Shown: positions 1 through 9,393 of the stretch, piece by piece
How positions within the stretch are numbered: the first letter of the stretch is position 1
Layout: each line of letters starts with the position of its first letter
NCBI GenBank assembly: GCA_027311025.1
Contig: DAICZS010000014.1
Span: 1 to 38,385 of the forward strand
DNA length: 38,385 nt
From: Ferrovaceae bacterium
GTDB lineage: Bacteria > Pseudomonadota > Gammaproteobacteria > Burkholderiales > Ferrovaceae
Reading direction: 5' to 3'
Position numbers and translations under genes: made by a program
The notes under the pieces: generated by a model
Databases searched by the model: none
What the model was told of the DNA's origin: nothing
What the model saw: only the letters and a program-made list of their open reading frames with translations

Positions 1-2
1 GG

Positions 3-743
3 CGGGGGTGGACGCCCCGGGACGCGGGGCAACCAGAGGTGTCGGTGGAATCGGGGGTGGCCACGCGCCTGGGTTTGGCGCTGGGGGATACCCTCACTTT
101 CGACTTCGGTAATGGCGCCCCGCTCACGGTCACCATCACAAGCCTGCGCAAGGTCCAGTGGGATTCCTTCAAGCCCAATTTCTTCATGATCTTTCCGCCG
201 GGGGTGATTGAGCGCTACCCCGCCACCTATGTCACCAGCTTTTACCTGCCGCCCACCGAGCGCACGCTCATGGCACAGATGGTGCGCCAATACCCTGCCA
301 TCACCGTGATCGACATTGCCCCGCTCATGGCAGAGGTGCGCAGCATCCTCGCGCAGGTCACCTTGGCGGTGGAATATGTACTGGTGGGCGTGCTGCTGGC
401 CGGGTTTGTCGTGCTCTACGCCGCCTTGCAGTCCAGCTTGGACGAGCGCCTCTATGAAGGCGCGCTGTTGCGCACCTTGGGGGCGAGTCGCGCCCAGTTG
501 CGCGCCGGGCACTTGGCCGAATACGCCCTGCTGGGCAGCCTCGCGGGGCTTTTTGCGGCGGCCAGTGCCGAGTTGCTGGCCCGGCTGCTCTACACCCGTG
601 TGTTCCATCTCCCCACCCACTTCCAGTGGCCCCTGTGGCTGCTGTTGCCGCCTGCGGGCGCGTTGCTGGTGGGTATGGCCGGGTTTTGGGGCACGCGCCG
701 AGTGGTGGACCAAAGCCCACTCGTGGTGCTGCGCGGACTCTAG
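3..743 (+). CDS. ABC transporter permease, FtsX-like (C-terminal part)
   Basis: The reading frame is open to the left edge, so the gene starts outside the window; the GTG at 39 is internal, because the residues before it continue the usual periplasmic-domain text (PEVSVESGVATRLGLALGDT). What remains is about 245 residues. The end of the soluble MacB/FtsX-type extracytoplasmic domain carries the family pattern 'LGLALGDTLTFDF'. After it come three hydrophobic segments, around VLVGVLLAGFVVLYAAL, YALLGSLAGLFAAASAEL and LWLLLPPAGALLVGMAGFW, and the typical 'ALLRTLGASRAQL' cytoplasmic loop that contacts the ATPase. Such permeases work with a LolD-like ATPase, which is probably upstream. The substrate cannot be told. 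The stop lies 20 bp from the convergent outer-membrane protein gene. Confidence 0.85.
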   Translation, partial: RGWTPRDAGQPEVSVESGVATRLGLALGDTLTFDFGNGAPLTVTITSLRKVQWDSFKPNFFMIFPPGVIERYPATYVTSFYLPPTERTLMAQMVRQYPAITVIDIAPLMAEVRSILAQVTLAVEYVLVGVLLAGFVVLYAALQSSLDERLYEGALLRTLGASRAQLRAGHLAEYALLGSLAGLFAAASAELLARLLYTRVFHLPTHFQWPLWLLLPPAGALLVGMAGFWGTRRVVDQSPLVVLRGL

Positions 744-763
744 GACGGTAGCGAACGGGGCTA

Positions 764-1507
764 CTAGTATATGCGCTGCAGACCGAGATAGAAGGAACCC
801 TGATTGCTAGCCGCCACGTTGCTAAGGCCCTGTCCTGCGGAAAACAGCAGGCCATAATCCTTACTCAATGCGTACGACCCGCCAAGGTTGAACCCCAGCG
901 ATCCGCGGCCCTCCACGCTGGCTGCGGTCTGGGCAAACAGTTCTCCACCTAGCTGGAGGTGTGGCGTGAACTGGTAGAGGGCCACGGCCCCCGCAGCCCA
1001 GGCGTTTTGCCGCCCGGCACCCGGATTGATCCAGTAACCGCCACCCCCATAGACGGTCCAGTGCCCGCGCGTGGTTTGCACCCACACCGGCAGGTAGGTG
1101 CTGGCGGCACCAGGACCCAGCGTTTGACTGGCATTGTGCGAGGAGAGCTCATACAGGGGATAGAGGCTGACCATCCAGTCCGCCTCGTCATCAGAGGCCG
1201 GGGTCAGCCGGTACTTGACGCCCAGCTCCGTGTTGCCCCTGCTGTAGCTGCGCTCACCGGGGCTGGCGTTGTAGCCCATCTGCGGCATGACGTGCAATTG
1301 CACGCCGGGGGCAGCGCCATAGTTGATGTCTTCCTGGGGCAGGAACAGGCCTGTCTCACCGCGCGAGTGGGTACCCGTCAGAGCATTATTCACTTCCCAT
1401 TGCCCGGGCGCCACGGGTTCGGGATCGTCCGTGATGAAGGGCGGGCCCGCATGGCACCTCGCCGCGATGAACAGCATCGCGGCGATGCCAGCCCACTGAA
1501 CCCTCAA
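764..1507 (-). CDS. Outer-membrane beta-barrel protein, MetA-pathway/transporter-like
   Basis: This 247-residue protein has an N-terminal signal (MRVQWAGIAAMLFIAARCHA, cleavage before GPPF) and the motif 'GPPFITDDPEPVAPGQWEVN', which I associate with the putative outer-membrane family annotated as MetA-pathway of phenol degradation. The rest alternates short polar and aromatic stretches, as in a beta-barrel, and ends in an aromatic residue (LGLQRIY), the usual Bam recognition signature. The start is TTG with AGGG about 9 nt upstream; an in-frame ATG at 1477 would give a signal peptide too short to be convincing. It begins 41 nt after the diguanylate cyclase stop and is probably read from the same promoter. 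The substrate is unknown. The family call is from memory of the motif. Confidence 0.7.
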   Translation of the reverse strand: MRVQWAGIAAMLFIAARCHAGPPFITDDPEPVAPGQWEVNNALTGTHSRGETGLFLPQEDINYGAAPGVQLHVMPQMGYNASPGERSYSRGNTELGVKYRLTPASDDEADWMVSLYPLYELSSHNASQTLGPGAASTYLPVWVQTTRGHWTVYGGGGYWINPGAGRQNAWAAGAVALYQFTPHLQLGGELFAQTAASVEGRGSLGFNLGGSYALSKDYGLLFSAGQGLSNVAASNQGSFYLGLQRIY

Positions 1508-1548
1508 GGGACCAGCCCTGCCAGAGTCGTTACGGCGCAGGCGCCCAT

Positions 1549-2976
1549 TCAGCCCCGAAACAGGTGAAAGCCGTTGCGACCGGCGCGCTTGGCTTCATAC
1601 ATGGCCTGGTCCGCCATGCCCATCAGGGTTGCAGCATCGCGCGCACCGCTTTGCGGGTAGACCCCGATGCCGATGCTGGCGTGGGCGTAAACCTCATGGC
1701 CGGCAATCCAGAGCGGCGGCTGCAAGGTGTCCAGTATTTTCTGGGCCGCGAGCTTTGCGTCGTTTTCAAAGGCCACCTCGGACAGGATGATGATGAATTC
1801 GTCACCGCCCACGCGCGCCAGGGTGTCTTCAGCCCTGAGGCTGTTTTTCAAGCGCTGGGCCACGCTCACCAGCAGTTGATCGCCCACCTCATGCCCCAAG
1901 GTGTCATTGACGACCTTGAAATTGTCGAGATCCAGAAACAGCAGTGCAAACGCCCGGCCAGTCCTAACCGCCTGGGAAAAACACTGGTCGAGGCGGCTCT
2001 CAAGCATTCGGCGATTGGGAAGCCCAGTCAGGCTGTCCACGTTGGCGAGCTCGAGAATCCGGGCCTCATGATGCTTTCTGCTGCTAATGTCCTGAAACAC
2101 GGAAACCACAGCGCCGGGTTCGGGGCAATACAGGGATATCCCGTACCATTTCTGCAGCGGCTCGAAATAAAGCTCGTAGACTTCAACGCTGCCCTCGCGG
2201 ATGACACGCCCACAGCGTTCCAGAAAGTCCTGGAGATGTGCTGCCTGGCCGGCAAAAACTTCCGAAAGCCGTTTGCCCTGCACATCACCCAACTGCAGGA
2301 GCATTTCAAAGGCGGGGTTGGTTTCCCTGTAGATCAGATCCACCACCTGCCCGGCCTCTTCAACCACCTTGAAGAACACCAGACCTTCCTGCATGTTCAT
2401 GAACAATGAGCGGTAGCGCCGTTCGCTGGCACGAATCCGGTCATCACTGAGTTTGCGCTCGATGACCGAACCGATCCAGCGCGACATCAGGATGATGAAG
2501 TTGCGATCCATGTCGTCAAAGACACGGTCATAGGGATGGGGCGAGCTGAAATTCACGGTGCCGTATACGCGGCCAGCCACCACCAACGGTACGCCGATGT
2601 AGGTCTCCAGGCCAAAGACGTCATAACAGGGATGCCCCTGATAATCGGAGGTTCCCATGTGATGGATCGCCAGCACCTCAGTGCCCTGCAGGGTCAGGAC
2701 ACAATAGGTTTGGCCCAGGGCAAAGGCCTGGCCATCGCGCAGGGTGTCGGGTGGCGAGACCTGCGACAGCAGAGTGTAGTCGTTTTCCGTCACATGACTG
2801 ACGATGCCGTAGGGCAAGCCGAAATGCTCGCAGCCCGCCCGCAACGCTTGACGCAGATGCTCCTCGAGGGGAAGGTCCACCATGGCGGCAACTTCGTTGA
2901 GTCGCTGCAGGCTGCTTCGCAGGCGCTGCAGGGTGTCGCTCGCGGGGGGAGGATAGGTAAAGTGACTGGCGTCCAT
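1549..2976 (-). CDS. Diguanylate cyclase with GAF and PAS domains
   Basis: This 475-residue cytoplasmic sensor makes cyclic di-GMP from two GTP. A GAF domain covers roughly residues 20-180, a PAS-like domain about 185-300, and a GGDEF domain about 310-475. The active-site GGDEF is at 390-394. An RxxD product-inhibition site (RAED, 381-384) lies exactly five residues before it, so the enzyme should be active and feedback-inhibited. There are no membrane segments, so the signal is probably a cytoplasmic small molecule or redox state bound by GAF. I chose the ATG at 2976; an upstream in-frame TTG at 2997 falls inside the predicted -10 box and has no ribosome-binding site. A palindrome overlaps the promoter. 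The outer-membrane protein gene follows and may be co-transcribed. Confidence 0.9.
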   Translation of the reverse strand: MDASHFTYPPPASDTLQRLRSSLQRLNEVAAMVDLPLEEHLRQALRAGCEHFGLPYGIVSHVTENDYTLLSQVSPPDTLRDGQAFALGQTYCVLTLQGTEVLAIHHMGTSDYQGHPCYDVFGLETYIGVPLVVAGRVYGTVNFSSPHPYDRVFDDMDRNFIILMSRWIGSVIERKLSDDRIRASERRYRSLFMNMQEGLVFFKVVEEAGQVVDLIYRETNPAFEMLLQLGDVQGKRLSEVFAGQAAHLQDFLERCGRVIREGSVEVYELYFEPLQKWYGISLYCPEPGAVVSVFQDISSRKHHEARILELANVDSLTGLPNRRMLESRLDQCFSQAVRTGRAFALLFLDLDNFKVVNDTLGHEVGDQLLVSVAQRLKNSLRAEDTLARVGGDEFIIILSEVAFENDAKLAAQKILDTLQPPLWIAGHEVYAHASIGIGVYPQSGARDAATLMGMADQAMYEAKRAGRNGFHLFRG

Positions 2977-2995
2977 GGGAATGATCTTTTCGCCC

Positions 2996-3015
2996 AATAT
3001 ACCATTTTTGACTAA

Positions 3016-3023
<8 letters not shown>
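2996..3023 (-). promoter_or_regulatory. Sigma70-type promoter of the diguanylate cyclase gene
   Basis: On the minus strand TTGACT (3023-3018) is followed after 16 nt by TATATT (3001-2996). Transcription would begin near 2989, leaving a leader of only about 13 nt before the ATG at 2976. The -35 box overlaps the stop codon of mtnA, so this promoter separates the cyclase from the upstream salvage operon. The call comes from the sequence match only. Confidence 0.6.
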
Positions 3024-4092
<1,069 letters not shown>

Positions 4093-4099
4093 GGCCGCG

Positions 4100-4627
4100 C
4101 TATTCTCCCTCGAAGGCCGTGAGCGCAAAAAGCGCCACGCCGAGCTTTTCCAGGCGCGCGCGCCCGCCCACATCCGGCAGGTCAATGGCCACGGCGCATT
4201 CCACGATCTCGCCGCCCACGCGACGGATCAGCATCACGGCCGCCTCGGCAGTACCCCCCGTGGCGATCAGGTCATCCACCAGCAGCACGCGCTCGCCCGC
4301 AGCGATAGCGTCAGTATGCATTTCAATGCGATCGGTTCCATATTCCAGCGCGTAGTCCTGGCCCACCGTGGCGGCCGGCAGCTTGCCCCGCTTGCGCAAG
4401 GGAACAAAACCTACCCCCAGGGCATAGGCCAGCGGCGCTCCCAGAATGAAGCCGCGCGATTCGATGGCGGCTACCTTGTCGATCTTGACAGCGCTGTAGC
4501 GCTGCATCAGTTCCTGCACGGTCAGGCGAAAACCCACCGGGTCCTGGAGCAACGGCGTGATGTCGCGAAACAGGATGCCCTGGCGGGGATGGTGAGGGAT
4601 GGTGCGAATCAGGGATTTGATAGGCAT
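4100..4627 (-). CDS. apt: Adenine phosphoribosyltransferase
   Basis: Apt joins adenine to PRPP to give AMP. At 175 residues it has the normal length. The PRPP-binding loop is plain in 'ERVLLVDDLIATGGTAEAA', and 'AAIESRGFILGAPLAYALGVGFVPLRKRGKLP' is the conserved purine/dimer region. It lies between the exported hydrolase gene (19 nt gap) and mtnA (7 nt gap). The context makes sense: MtnP releases adenine from methylthioadenosine and Apt recaptures it, while MtnA handles the sugar phosphate. Confidence 0.95.
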   Translation of the reverse strand: MPIKSLIRTIPHHPRQGILFRDITPLLQDPVGFRLTVQELMQRYSAVKIDKVAAIESRGFILGAPLAYALGVGFVPLRKRGKLPAATVGQDYALEYGTDRIEMHTDAIAAGERVLLVDDLIATGGTAEAAVMLIRRVGGEIVECAVAIDLPDVGGRARLEKLGVALFALTAFEGE

Positions 4628-4646
4628 CGGTGGCGGCTCAAGTCCC

Positions 4647-5555
4647 TTACTGCCCTGGCTGCAAAAGCCGCACGATCTCCTGATGGATCTTTCCCTCGGG
4701 AGACATCATGTCGTTGAGAATCGTGTAATGATTGGCGCCGGAAATTTCCTCGTAAGCCACCGGCAATCCAGCGGCCACGCGTGCCTCGGCATACGCTCGG
4801 GTCTGGCGACGCATCTCGGGCAATTCCGCCGTTCCCGAAAACAGCGCCAGGGGCTTGGACTTGACGGGCAATTGAAGCAGGGGGGAATTGCGCTCGGCCG
4901 TGGCCTCGTCCATGTGCATCTTGTCGTTGATATAGGATTTGAGCAGCGGCTTCAATTCGAAAATGCCACTAATGGACACGCCACCGCGCAACAGGGGATC
5001 GTCCAGCACCATGGCCGTCAAATGTCCGCCGGAGGACCAGCCGGACACCACCACGCGGTGGGGGTCCCCCCCCAGCTCTGGCAAGTGCTGCGCGAGATAG
5101 CGGATAGCTAGACGGCTGTCCGCCACGATTTCATCCATGGTGGCGTCCGGCCCCAGGGGATACCCCACCATGGCGACGCTGATGCCTTCCTTGAGAAAAC
5201 TGCTTGCCAGAAAGGCGAAATCATCCTTGGAGCGCATCTGCCAGAAGCCGCCGTGAATGAATACCAACACCGGCGTGTGGGCCCCCGCAGAAAAATAATC
5301 AATGCGGTCCCGTGTCCTTGGCCCATAGACGAGATCGAGGTGCTGGGGATACCGAGCGCGCAATGCCTGACTTTGCGCCACCCAGTCACTGAACATCGCC
5401 TTGCTCTCCGGCACCGCCAGGGAATTGTTGTAGGCCCGATCCAGGGTGGCGCGGTCCATGGTCTCCCAGGAAGGCTGGGGTTCGGCTGCACCAACCCCGG
5501 TAAGACTCAGGGTACAAAGCAGCGTCAATACCGATTTCTTCAACTTCATGGTCAT
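4647..5555 (-). CDS. Exported alpha/beta hydrolase, kynurenine-formamidase/BD-FAE-like
   Basis: This 302-residue serine hydrolase begins with an export signal (MTMKLKKSVLTLLCTLSLTGVGA, then AEPQPS). It carries the HGGFW oxyanion-hole motif at about 101-105, typical of arylformamidase (KynB-like) and BD-FAE enzymes, and the nucleophile elbow GWSSGG with Ser174. A late 'GANHYTIL' supplies the catalytic histidine. I chose the ATG at 5555 because AGGAGA lies just upstream; an in-frame ATG at 5579 precedes that site and would overlap the end of mtnP. The gene is 20 nt after mtnP and 19 nt before apt, inside a purine/methylthioadenosine salvage run, although the protein should be periplasmic. The substrate is unknown; an ester or amide is likely. 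A lipase or carbohydrate esterase role is possible. Confidence 0.82.
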   Translation of the reverse strand: MTMKLKKSVLTLLCTLSLTGVGAAEPQPSWETMDRATLDRAYNNSLAVPESKAMFSDWVAQSQALRARYPQHLDLVYGPRTRDRIDYFSAGAHTPVLVFIHGGFWQMRSKDDFAFLASSFLKEGISVAMVGYPLGPDATMDEIVADSRLAIRYLAQHLPELGGDPHRVVVSGWSSGGHLTAMVLDDPLLRGGVSISGIFELKPLLKSYINDKMHMDEATAERNSPLLQLPVKSKPLALFSGTAELPEMRRQTRAYAEARVAAGLPVAYEEISGANHYTILNDMMSPEGKIHQEIVRLLQPGQ

Positions 5556-5575
5556 TTCTCCTGATTGCAACATGG

Positions 5576-6454
5576 TCAATGGACATCCGATGATTTCAGC
5601 ACGCGCCCTGCCACGGCATCAAGGCGCGCCAAGAATTCGGGATCGCGCGCGTCGGGTGCGGTGAGGATGGCGTGATCCAGCGCGCGGCGGCAGGTGCACG
5701 CCGATGCGCCGGCATCGGCAGCCACGGCAGGAATGGCGTGCGTCATCAGGGTTTGCATGCGCACGGTATTGTGGCTGATCGTCTGGAGGATTTCTTCCAC
5801 GGACACTTCGCCATGCTGGGGGTGCCAGCAATCATAGTCCGTCACCATGGCAATGGTGGCATAACAGAGCTCTGCCTCGCGCGCCAGACGGGCTTCGGGC
5901 AGATTCGTCATGCCGATGACGTCCGCCCCCCAGCTGCGATAGAGCCGGGACTCCGCCAGCGAGGAAAACTGCGGCCCTTCCATCACTACATAGGTGCCCC
6001 CACGCACCGCAGGGATGCCCGCATCGCGGGCGGCTTGCTGTAGACGATCCCCCAGGCGGGCGCACACAGGGTGCGCCATGGAGACATGGGCTACGCATCC
6101 CGTCCCGAAAAAGGAATTGGTCCGGGCCACCGTCCGGTCGATGAACTGGTCCACGATGACGAAGGTGCCCGGTGCCAGGTCTTCGCGCAATGAACCCACG
6201 GCACTTACCGAGAGCAGGTCGGTCACACCGGCACGCTTCAGGGCATCGATGTTGGCACGATAGTTGATCGCGGACGGGGGAATGCGGTGCCCGCGGCCAT
6301 GGCGCGGCAGGAACACCAGTTCCTGGTCGCCCAGCCGCCCGAACAGCAGCGCATCCGACGGAGCGCCGAAAGGGGTTTTCATCTCGACCCAGCGGGTATC
6401 GCGCAATCCCGAGAGGTCGTATATGCCACTGCCGCCCAAAATGCCCAGGGTCAT
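5576..6454 (-). CDS. mtnP: S-methyl-5'-thioadenosine phosphorylase
   Basis: MtnP splits methylthioadenosine, the by-product of polyamine and quorum-signal synthesis, into adenine and methylthioribose-1-phosphate. The 292 residues fit the PNP/MTAP family: 'GILGGSGIYDL' phosphate loop at the N-terminus, 'LPRHGRGHRIPPSAINYRAN', 'VVMEGPQFSSLAESRLY', and 'GMTNLPEARLAREAELCYATIAMVTDYDCWH'. The asparagine in MTNLPE and the aspartate in TDYDCW indicate a 6-aminopurine substrate rather than a methylthioinosine phosphorylase, though I cannot fully exclude the latter. It follows the NIPSNAP gene by 9 nt. Products go to Apt (adenine) and MtnA (sugar phosphate), both encoded downstream. Confidence 0.9.
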   Translation of the reverse strand: MTLGILGGSGIYDLSGLRDTRWVEMKTPFGAPSDALLFGRLGDQELVFLPRHGRGHRIPPSAINYRANIDALKRAGVTDLLSVSAVGSLREDLAPGTFVIVDQFIDRTVARTNSFFGTGCVAHVSMAHPVCARLGDRLQQAARDAGIPAVRGGTYVVMEGPQFSSLAESRLYRSWGADVIGMTNLPEARLAREAELCYATIAMVTDYDCWHPQHGEVSVEEILQTISHNTVRMQTLMTHAIPAVAADAGASACTCRRALDHAILTAPDARDPEFLARLDAVAGRVLKSSDVH

Positions 6455-6463
6455 GAGGGCCGC

Positions 6464-6790
6464 CTAGCGGAGCGCCGAGTAGGCCGTGGGCACTAGGAGC
6501 TGGTTTTCGATGCGCTCCACGATGATACCGTCGGCCTCCGACTGGGCACGCCGGGCAATCCATTCCGGATCGGACTGGAAGGCGTTCCATTTGGCTTCGC
6601 GTTCCGCGAGGCTTTCCCACTGCAGCAGATAGGTCAGCGACTGGTTGGTGGGACCCACGAGGGTGGTCCAGAAGCCCATCTGCCTGATGCCGTATTTTTC
6701 CCACATCTTCAGGGTGGTCTGCTCGAAGCGCGCGTTCAGTGCCGGCAGGCGGCCCGGGGCGCAGTGATAAATGCGCAGTTCATAGATCAT
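6464..6790 (-). CDS. NIPSNAP family protein
   Basis: This small protein of 108 residues is a ferredoxin-like alpha/beta-barrel of the NIPSNAP type. It begins 'MIYELRIYHCAPGRLPALNARF' and contains 'GFWTTLVGPTNQSLTYLLQWESLAEREAKWNAF', the conserved core. The start at 6790 follows AAGGAA by 7-8 nt. The frame extends 13 codons further up, but those overlap the channel gene. Its first 11 nt overlap the end of the K+ channel gene, so the two are probably translationally coupled. NIPSNAP proteins are poorly understood; no active-site residues can be named. It heads directly into mtnP, 9 nt downstream. Confidence 0.85.
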   Translation of the reverse strand: MIYELRIYHCAPGRLPALNARFEQTTLKMWEKYGIRQMGFWTTLVGPTNQSLTYLLQWESLAEREAKWNAFQSDPEWIARRAQSEADGIIVERIENQLLVPTAYSALR

Positions 6791-7679
6791 GCTGGGGTTC
6801 CTTGTGCGGGGTTTCGTTCTGGATGTCATGAAAGCGGGTCATGTTAACAATACGCTCGCCTTCTGGCGATTCGCTGATGATGTCCACGAAATGGGCGTCG
6901 AAGACGATGTCCTTTGCCTCATAGTTGTGGTGGGCATAGACGGTGGCCGCCATGGTTTCGTCGTGGCCGCTCACCGACACCGTGATGCGCGGATGATGGG
7001 CCGTGATTTGGGCGGCATCCAATCCAAAAAACGGGCTCTTCTCGTCGATGCGATGGATCAGCGTCCAGGTGAGGGCAAACACCGGCGTGCGCTCGCGAAT
7101 CAGCGTGAGGTCGTGAATGCGCACGAAGTGCTCGCCCTGGGCATTGACCTCGAGACGCAGCAATGACAGCGAGGCCGTGGCCTCGACGATGCGGTTGTGG
7201 CGCTCGTTGGCAATGCGCAGCATCAGGGCGCGCCCGCCTTCAAAGTTGCGAATCACCACATGGCGGCTGAAGAGGATGCGCGCCGTGGGCTTGGAAAACC
7301 GCGCAAACACGAGGCCCGTGATGACGGCCACACCCACCATTCCCGTGAGACTTTCGATCATGGCCACCACGTGGCCCGCCACGGTGGCCGGGGACATCAC
7401 GCCATACCCCACCGTGGCGAGCGTCTCGGCGCTGAAAAAGAAACAGTACAGAAATGCGCCGTCGTGGGTATTGGCCACGCTGTCCGGCATCAGCCAGTAG
7501 ACGGTGCCAAACATCAGGTTCAGCACCAGGAACACCAGCACCAGAGACGTGAAAAACCCCGGCCAGGAGAGCGTCAACACCAGGTGGTAGGGATCGCGCA
7601 GCCTGCTGTGGTGACCGCCGTGGGTGAGGATCCTGGTGTTGCCCACGCGCAGGGTGCGAATGACTTTTCTTTTGGGCAT
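6780..7679 (-). CDS. Inward-rectifier-type potassium channel (KirBac-like)
   Basis: A tetrameric inner-membrane K+ channel subunit of 299 residues. An amphipathic slide-helix region with 'RDPYHLVLTLSWPGFF' precedes TM1 (about 42-64). A pore helix and selectivity filter TVGYG lie at 89-93, followed by TM2 (about 102-126). The C-terminal 160 residues form the cytoplasmic immunoglobulin-like domain, with family features 'ALMLRIANERHNRIVEATASLSLLR', 'LTWTLIHRIDEKSPFFG' and 'SGHDETMAATVYAHHNY'. The start ATG has only a weak CACAGG ahead. It is the first gene of a minus-strand run and diverges from the hydrolase gene at 7732 with 52 bp between. Why a K+ channel should lead a methylthioadenosine salvage operon is not clear. 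Confidence 0.92.
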   Translation of the reverse strand: MPKRKVIRTLRVGNTRILTHGGHHSRLRDPYHLVLTLSWPGFFTSLVLVFLVLNLMFGTVYWLMPDSVANTHDGAFLYCFFFSAETLATVGYGVMSPATVAGHVVAMIESLTGMVGVAVITGLVFARFSKPTARILFSRHVVIRNFEGGRALMLRIANERHNRIVEATASLSLLRLEVNAQGEHFVRIHDLTLIRERTPVFALTWTLIHRIDEKSPFFGLDAAQITAHHPRITVSVSGHDETMAATVYAHHNYEAKDIVFDAHFVDIISESPEGERIVNMTRFHDIQNETPHKEPQHDL

Positions 7680-7731
7680 GGCCTGTGAATTTCGGTTTAA
7701 GATGAGGCGAACCTAAACGGGAGAAGACTTC

Positions 7732-8784
7732 ATGCTACTGAGATTTTTCGTTTTTGCCTTGCTTTTTCTCACGGCCACATTCTCGCAAGCCCAGATCATC
7801 ACGTACGATACCTATGTGGATGCCGTCGATCCCGGCATTCGCCTGTTCGTCAGGAACAAACAGGCAGACCCCGCAATCAGGGCCACCAACGACAATGTGG
7901 TACTGTTCATCCATGGCGCCACCTTTCCCTCAACCCCTGATTTTGACCTGCAATACCAGGATTACTCGTGGGCCGACTGGATGGTGCAGCATGGCTACAT
8001 CGTCTACATGTTCGACAAGCGCAATTATGGCTTTTCCACCCGCGAAAAAGCCATGGACGAACCCGCCGCAAACCATCGTCCGGTCACCCGCTCCTTCCAG
8101 GCCATCAGGGACATCGGGGCCGTGGTGGACTACATCCAGAAACAGCATCACATCAGCAAGGTCAACCTGATCGGCTGGTCCTGGGGGGCCACCACTGCAG
8201 GATTCTACACTTCCCTTCACAGCGACAAGGTCAACCGGCTGGTGCTGTACGCTCCGGCCTACGCCTATGCCATGCACACCAACCTGGGGGCCGGTACGGC
8301 CATGCAAAACAAACGCAAGCCCAGTGATTTCAATTATGCGCTGGGCGCCTACCGCCTGGCTTCCAAGGCAGCCAACGACGCGCGCTGGGACGGCGAGATT
8401 CCCGTTGCAGACAAGGACAGCTTCAGGGACCAGGGCGTGCGCGATGCCTTTGCTATCGAAGCCCTCAAGACCGATCCCACCAGCGAATCCCGCAGCCCCG
8501 CCAGCCTGCGCGCGCCCAACGGGGTTCTGGAGGACAGCTTCATGCAGGCCACGGGTCGGCGGATATGGAATGCCTCCTCCATCTATGTGCCCACCCTGGT
8601 CATTGCCGGCGAGTTTGACACCTGGTCCTTCCCCGAAGACCGGGAACTGCTGATGCGTGACCTGACCAACGCCCCTGTCAAGAAAAGTGTGCTCATCCCC
8701 AATGCCACGCATTTCGTCCTGTTTGAAAAGGGTCGCTTCCAGCTCTACAACGAAATCGACACTTTCCTCAAGGCGGCTCCCTGA
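7732..8784 (+). CDS. Exported alpha/beta hydrolase
   Basis: A 350-residue alpha/beta-hydrolase-fold enzyme with a clear signal peptide (MLLRFFVFALLFLTATFSQA). HG at 61-62 in 'VVLFIHGATFPSTPDF' forms the oxyanion-hole region. The nucleophile elbow is GWSWGA with Ser150. The acid is probably the aspartate in 'VIAGEFDTWSFPED', and the histidine is in 'PNATHFVLFEK'. The start is supported by GGAGA 8 nt upstream. It stands alone: a weak 5-bp hairpin (8805-8820) and 129 bp separate it from the molybdenum hydroxylase genes. The overall sequence resembles proline-iminopeptidase or lysophospholipase-type hydrolases, but the substrate cannot be read from the sequence. Confidence 0.8.
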   Translation: MLLRFFVFALLFLTATFSQAQIITYDTYVDAVDPGIRLFVRNKQADPAIRATNDNVVLFIHGATFPSTPDFDLQYQDYSWADWMVQHGYIVYMFDKRNYGFSTREKAMDEPAANHRPVTRSFQAIRDIGAVVDYIQKQHHISKVNLIGWSWGATTAGFYTSLHSDKVNRLVLYAPAYAYAMHTNLGAGTAMQNKRKPSDFNYALGAYRLASKAANDARWDGEIPVADKDSFRDQGVRDAFAIEALKTDPTSESRSPASLRAPNGVLEDSFMQATGRRIWNASSIYVPTLVIAGEFDTWSFPEDRELLMRDLTNAPVKKSVLIPNATHFVLFEKGRFQLYNEIDTFLKAAP

Positions 8785-8913
8785 TTTTCGGGGCACGTCG
8801 CCTGCCGGGACAACACCCGGGTTGAGCGCGTTGGACTGAACTGACCAGAAGGATTACGATATCCGCGATTTGTATGAAGATTTCGCAGTTCTTACCGCAA
8901 TCAGGAGTCCCTC

Positions 8914-9372
8914 ATGCTCACCCTCAATATCAATGGGCAAGACAAGCAATTTGATATCGATCCGTCAACCCCCATTCTTTGGGCCTTGCGAGACAATCTC
9001 CACCTGACCGGAACCAAGTTCGGTTGTGGCGCAGCATTATGCGGAGCCTGCACCGTTCACATCAACGGGCAAGCCGTAAGGTCTTGTGTAACCCCCATTT
9101 CCGCAGCAGTTGGGCAACGCATCACAACCATTGAAGCCATGGACGAGGATCGGATCGGCAAAGCATTGCAATCTGCATGGGTACGGCACGACGTACCGCA
9201 GTGCGGCTACTGCCAGAGCGGGCAAATCATGAGTGCCGCCGCGCTTTTGAAGACCAATAAAAAACCCAGTGATGCCGATATCGATAGCGCTATGAGCGGA
9301 AACATTTGCCGTTGTGGCACATACCAGCGCATTCGCGAAGCCATCAAGGATGCCGCTGCAACACTCGCCTAA
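8914..9372 (+). CDS. iorA: Molybdenum hydroxylase 2Fe-2S subunit (isoquinoline 1-oxidoreductase alpha type)
   Basis: The 152-residue small subunit carries two [2Fe-2S] clusters that take electrons from the molybdenum centre. The plant-type ferredoxin cluster is bound by Cys38, Cys43, Cys46 and Cys58 ('[11 protein letters not shown]' and the later C). The second, helical-domain cluster uses Cys97, Cys100, Cys132 and Cys134 ('QCGYCQSGQ', 'ICRCGTY'). Length and spacing are those of IorA-like subunits. AGGAG 7 nt upstream supports the start. The large subunit follows after 21 nt. The symbol states family membership; the substrate may be an aldehyde or N-heterocycle rather than isoquinoline. Confidence 0.88.
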   Translation: MLTLNINGQDKQFDIDPSTPILWALRDNLHLTGTKFGCGAALCGACTVHINGQAVRSCVTPISAAVGQRITTIEAMDEDRIGKALQSAWVRHDVPQCGYCQSGQIMSAAALLKTNKKPSDADIDSAMSGNICRCGTYQRIREAIKDAAATLA

Positions 9373-9393
9373 GAACCCGGCCAAGGAACTGCC

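Noticed and set aside
8805-8820. CCGGG-N6-CCCGG as a terminator of the hydrolase gene
   Set aside because: The stem has only five pairs and no T-run follows, so it is too weak to call.
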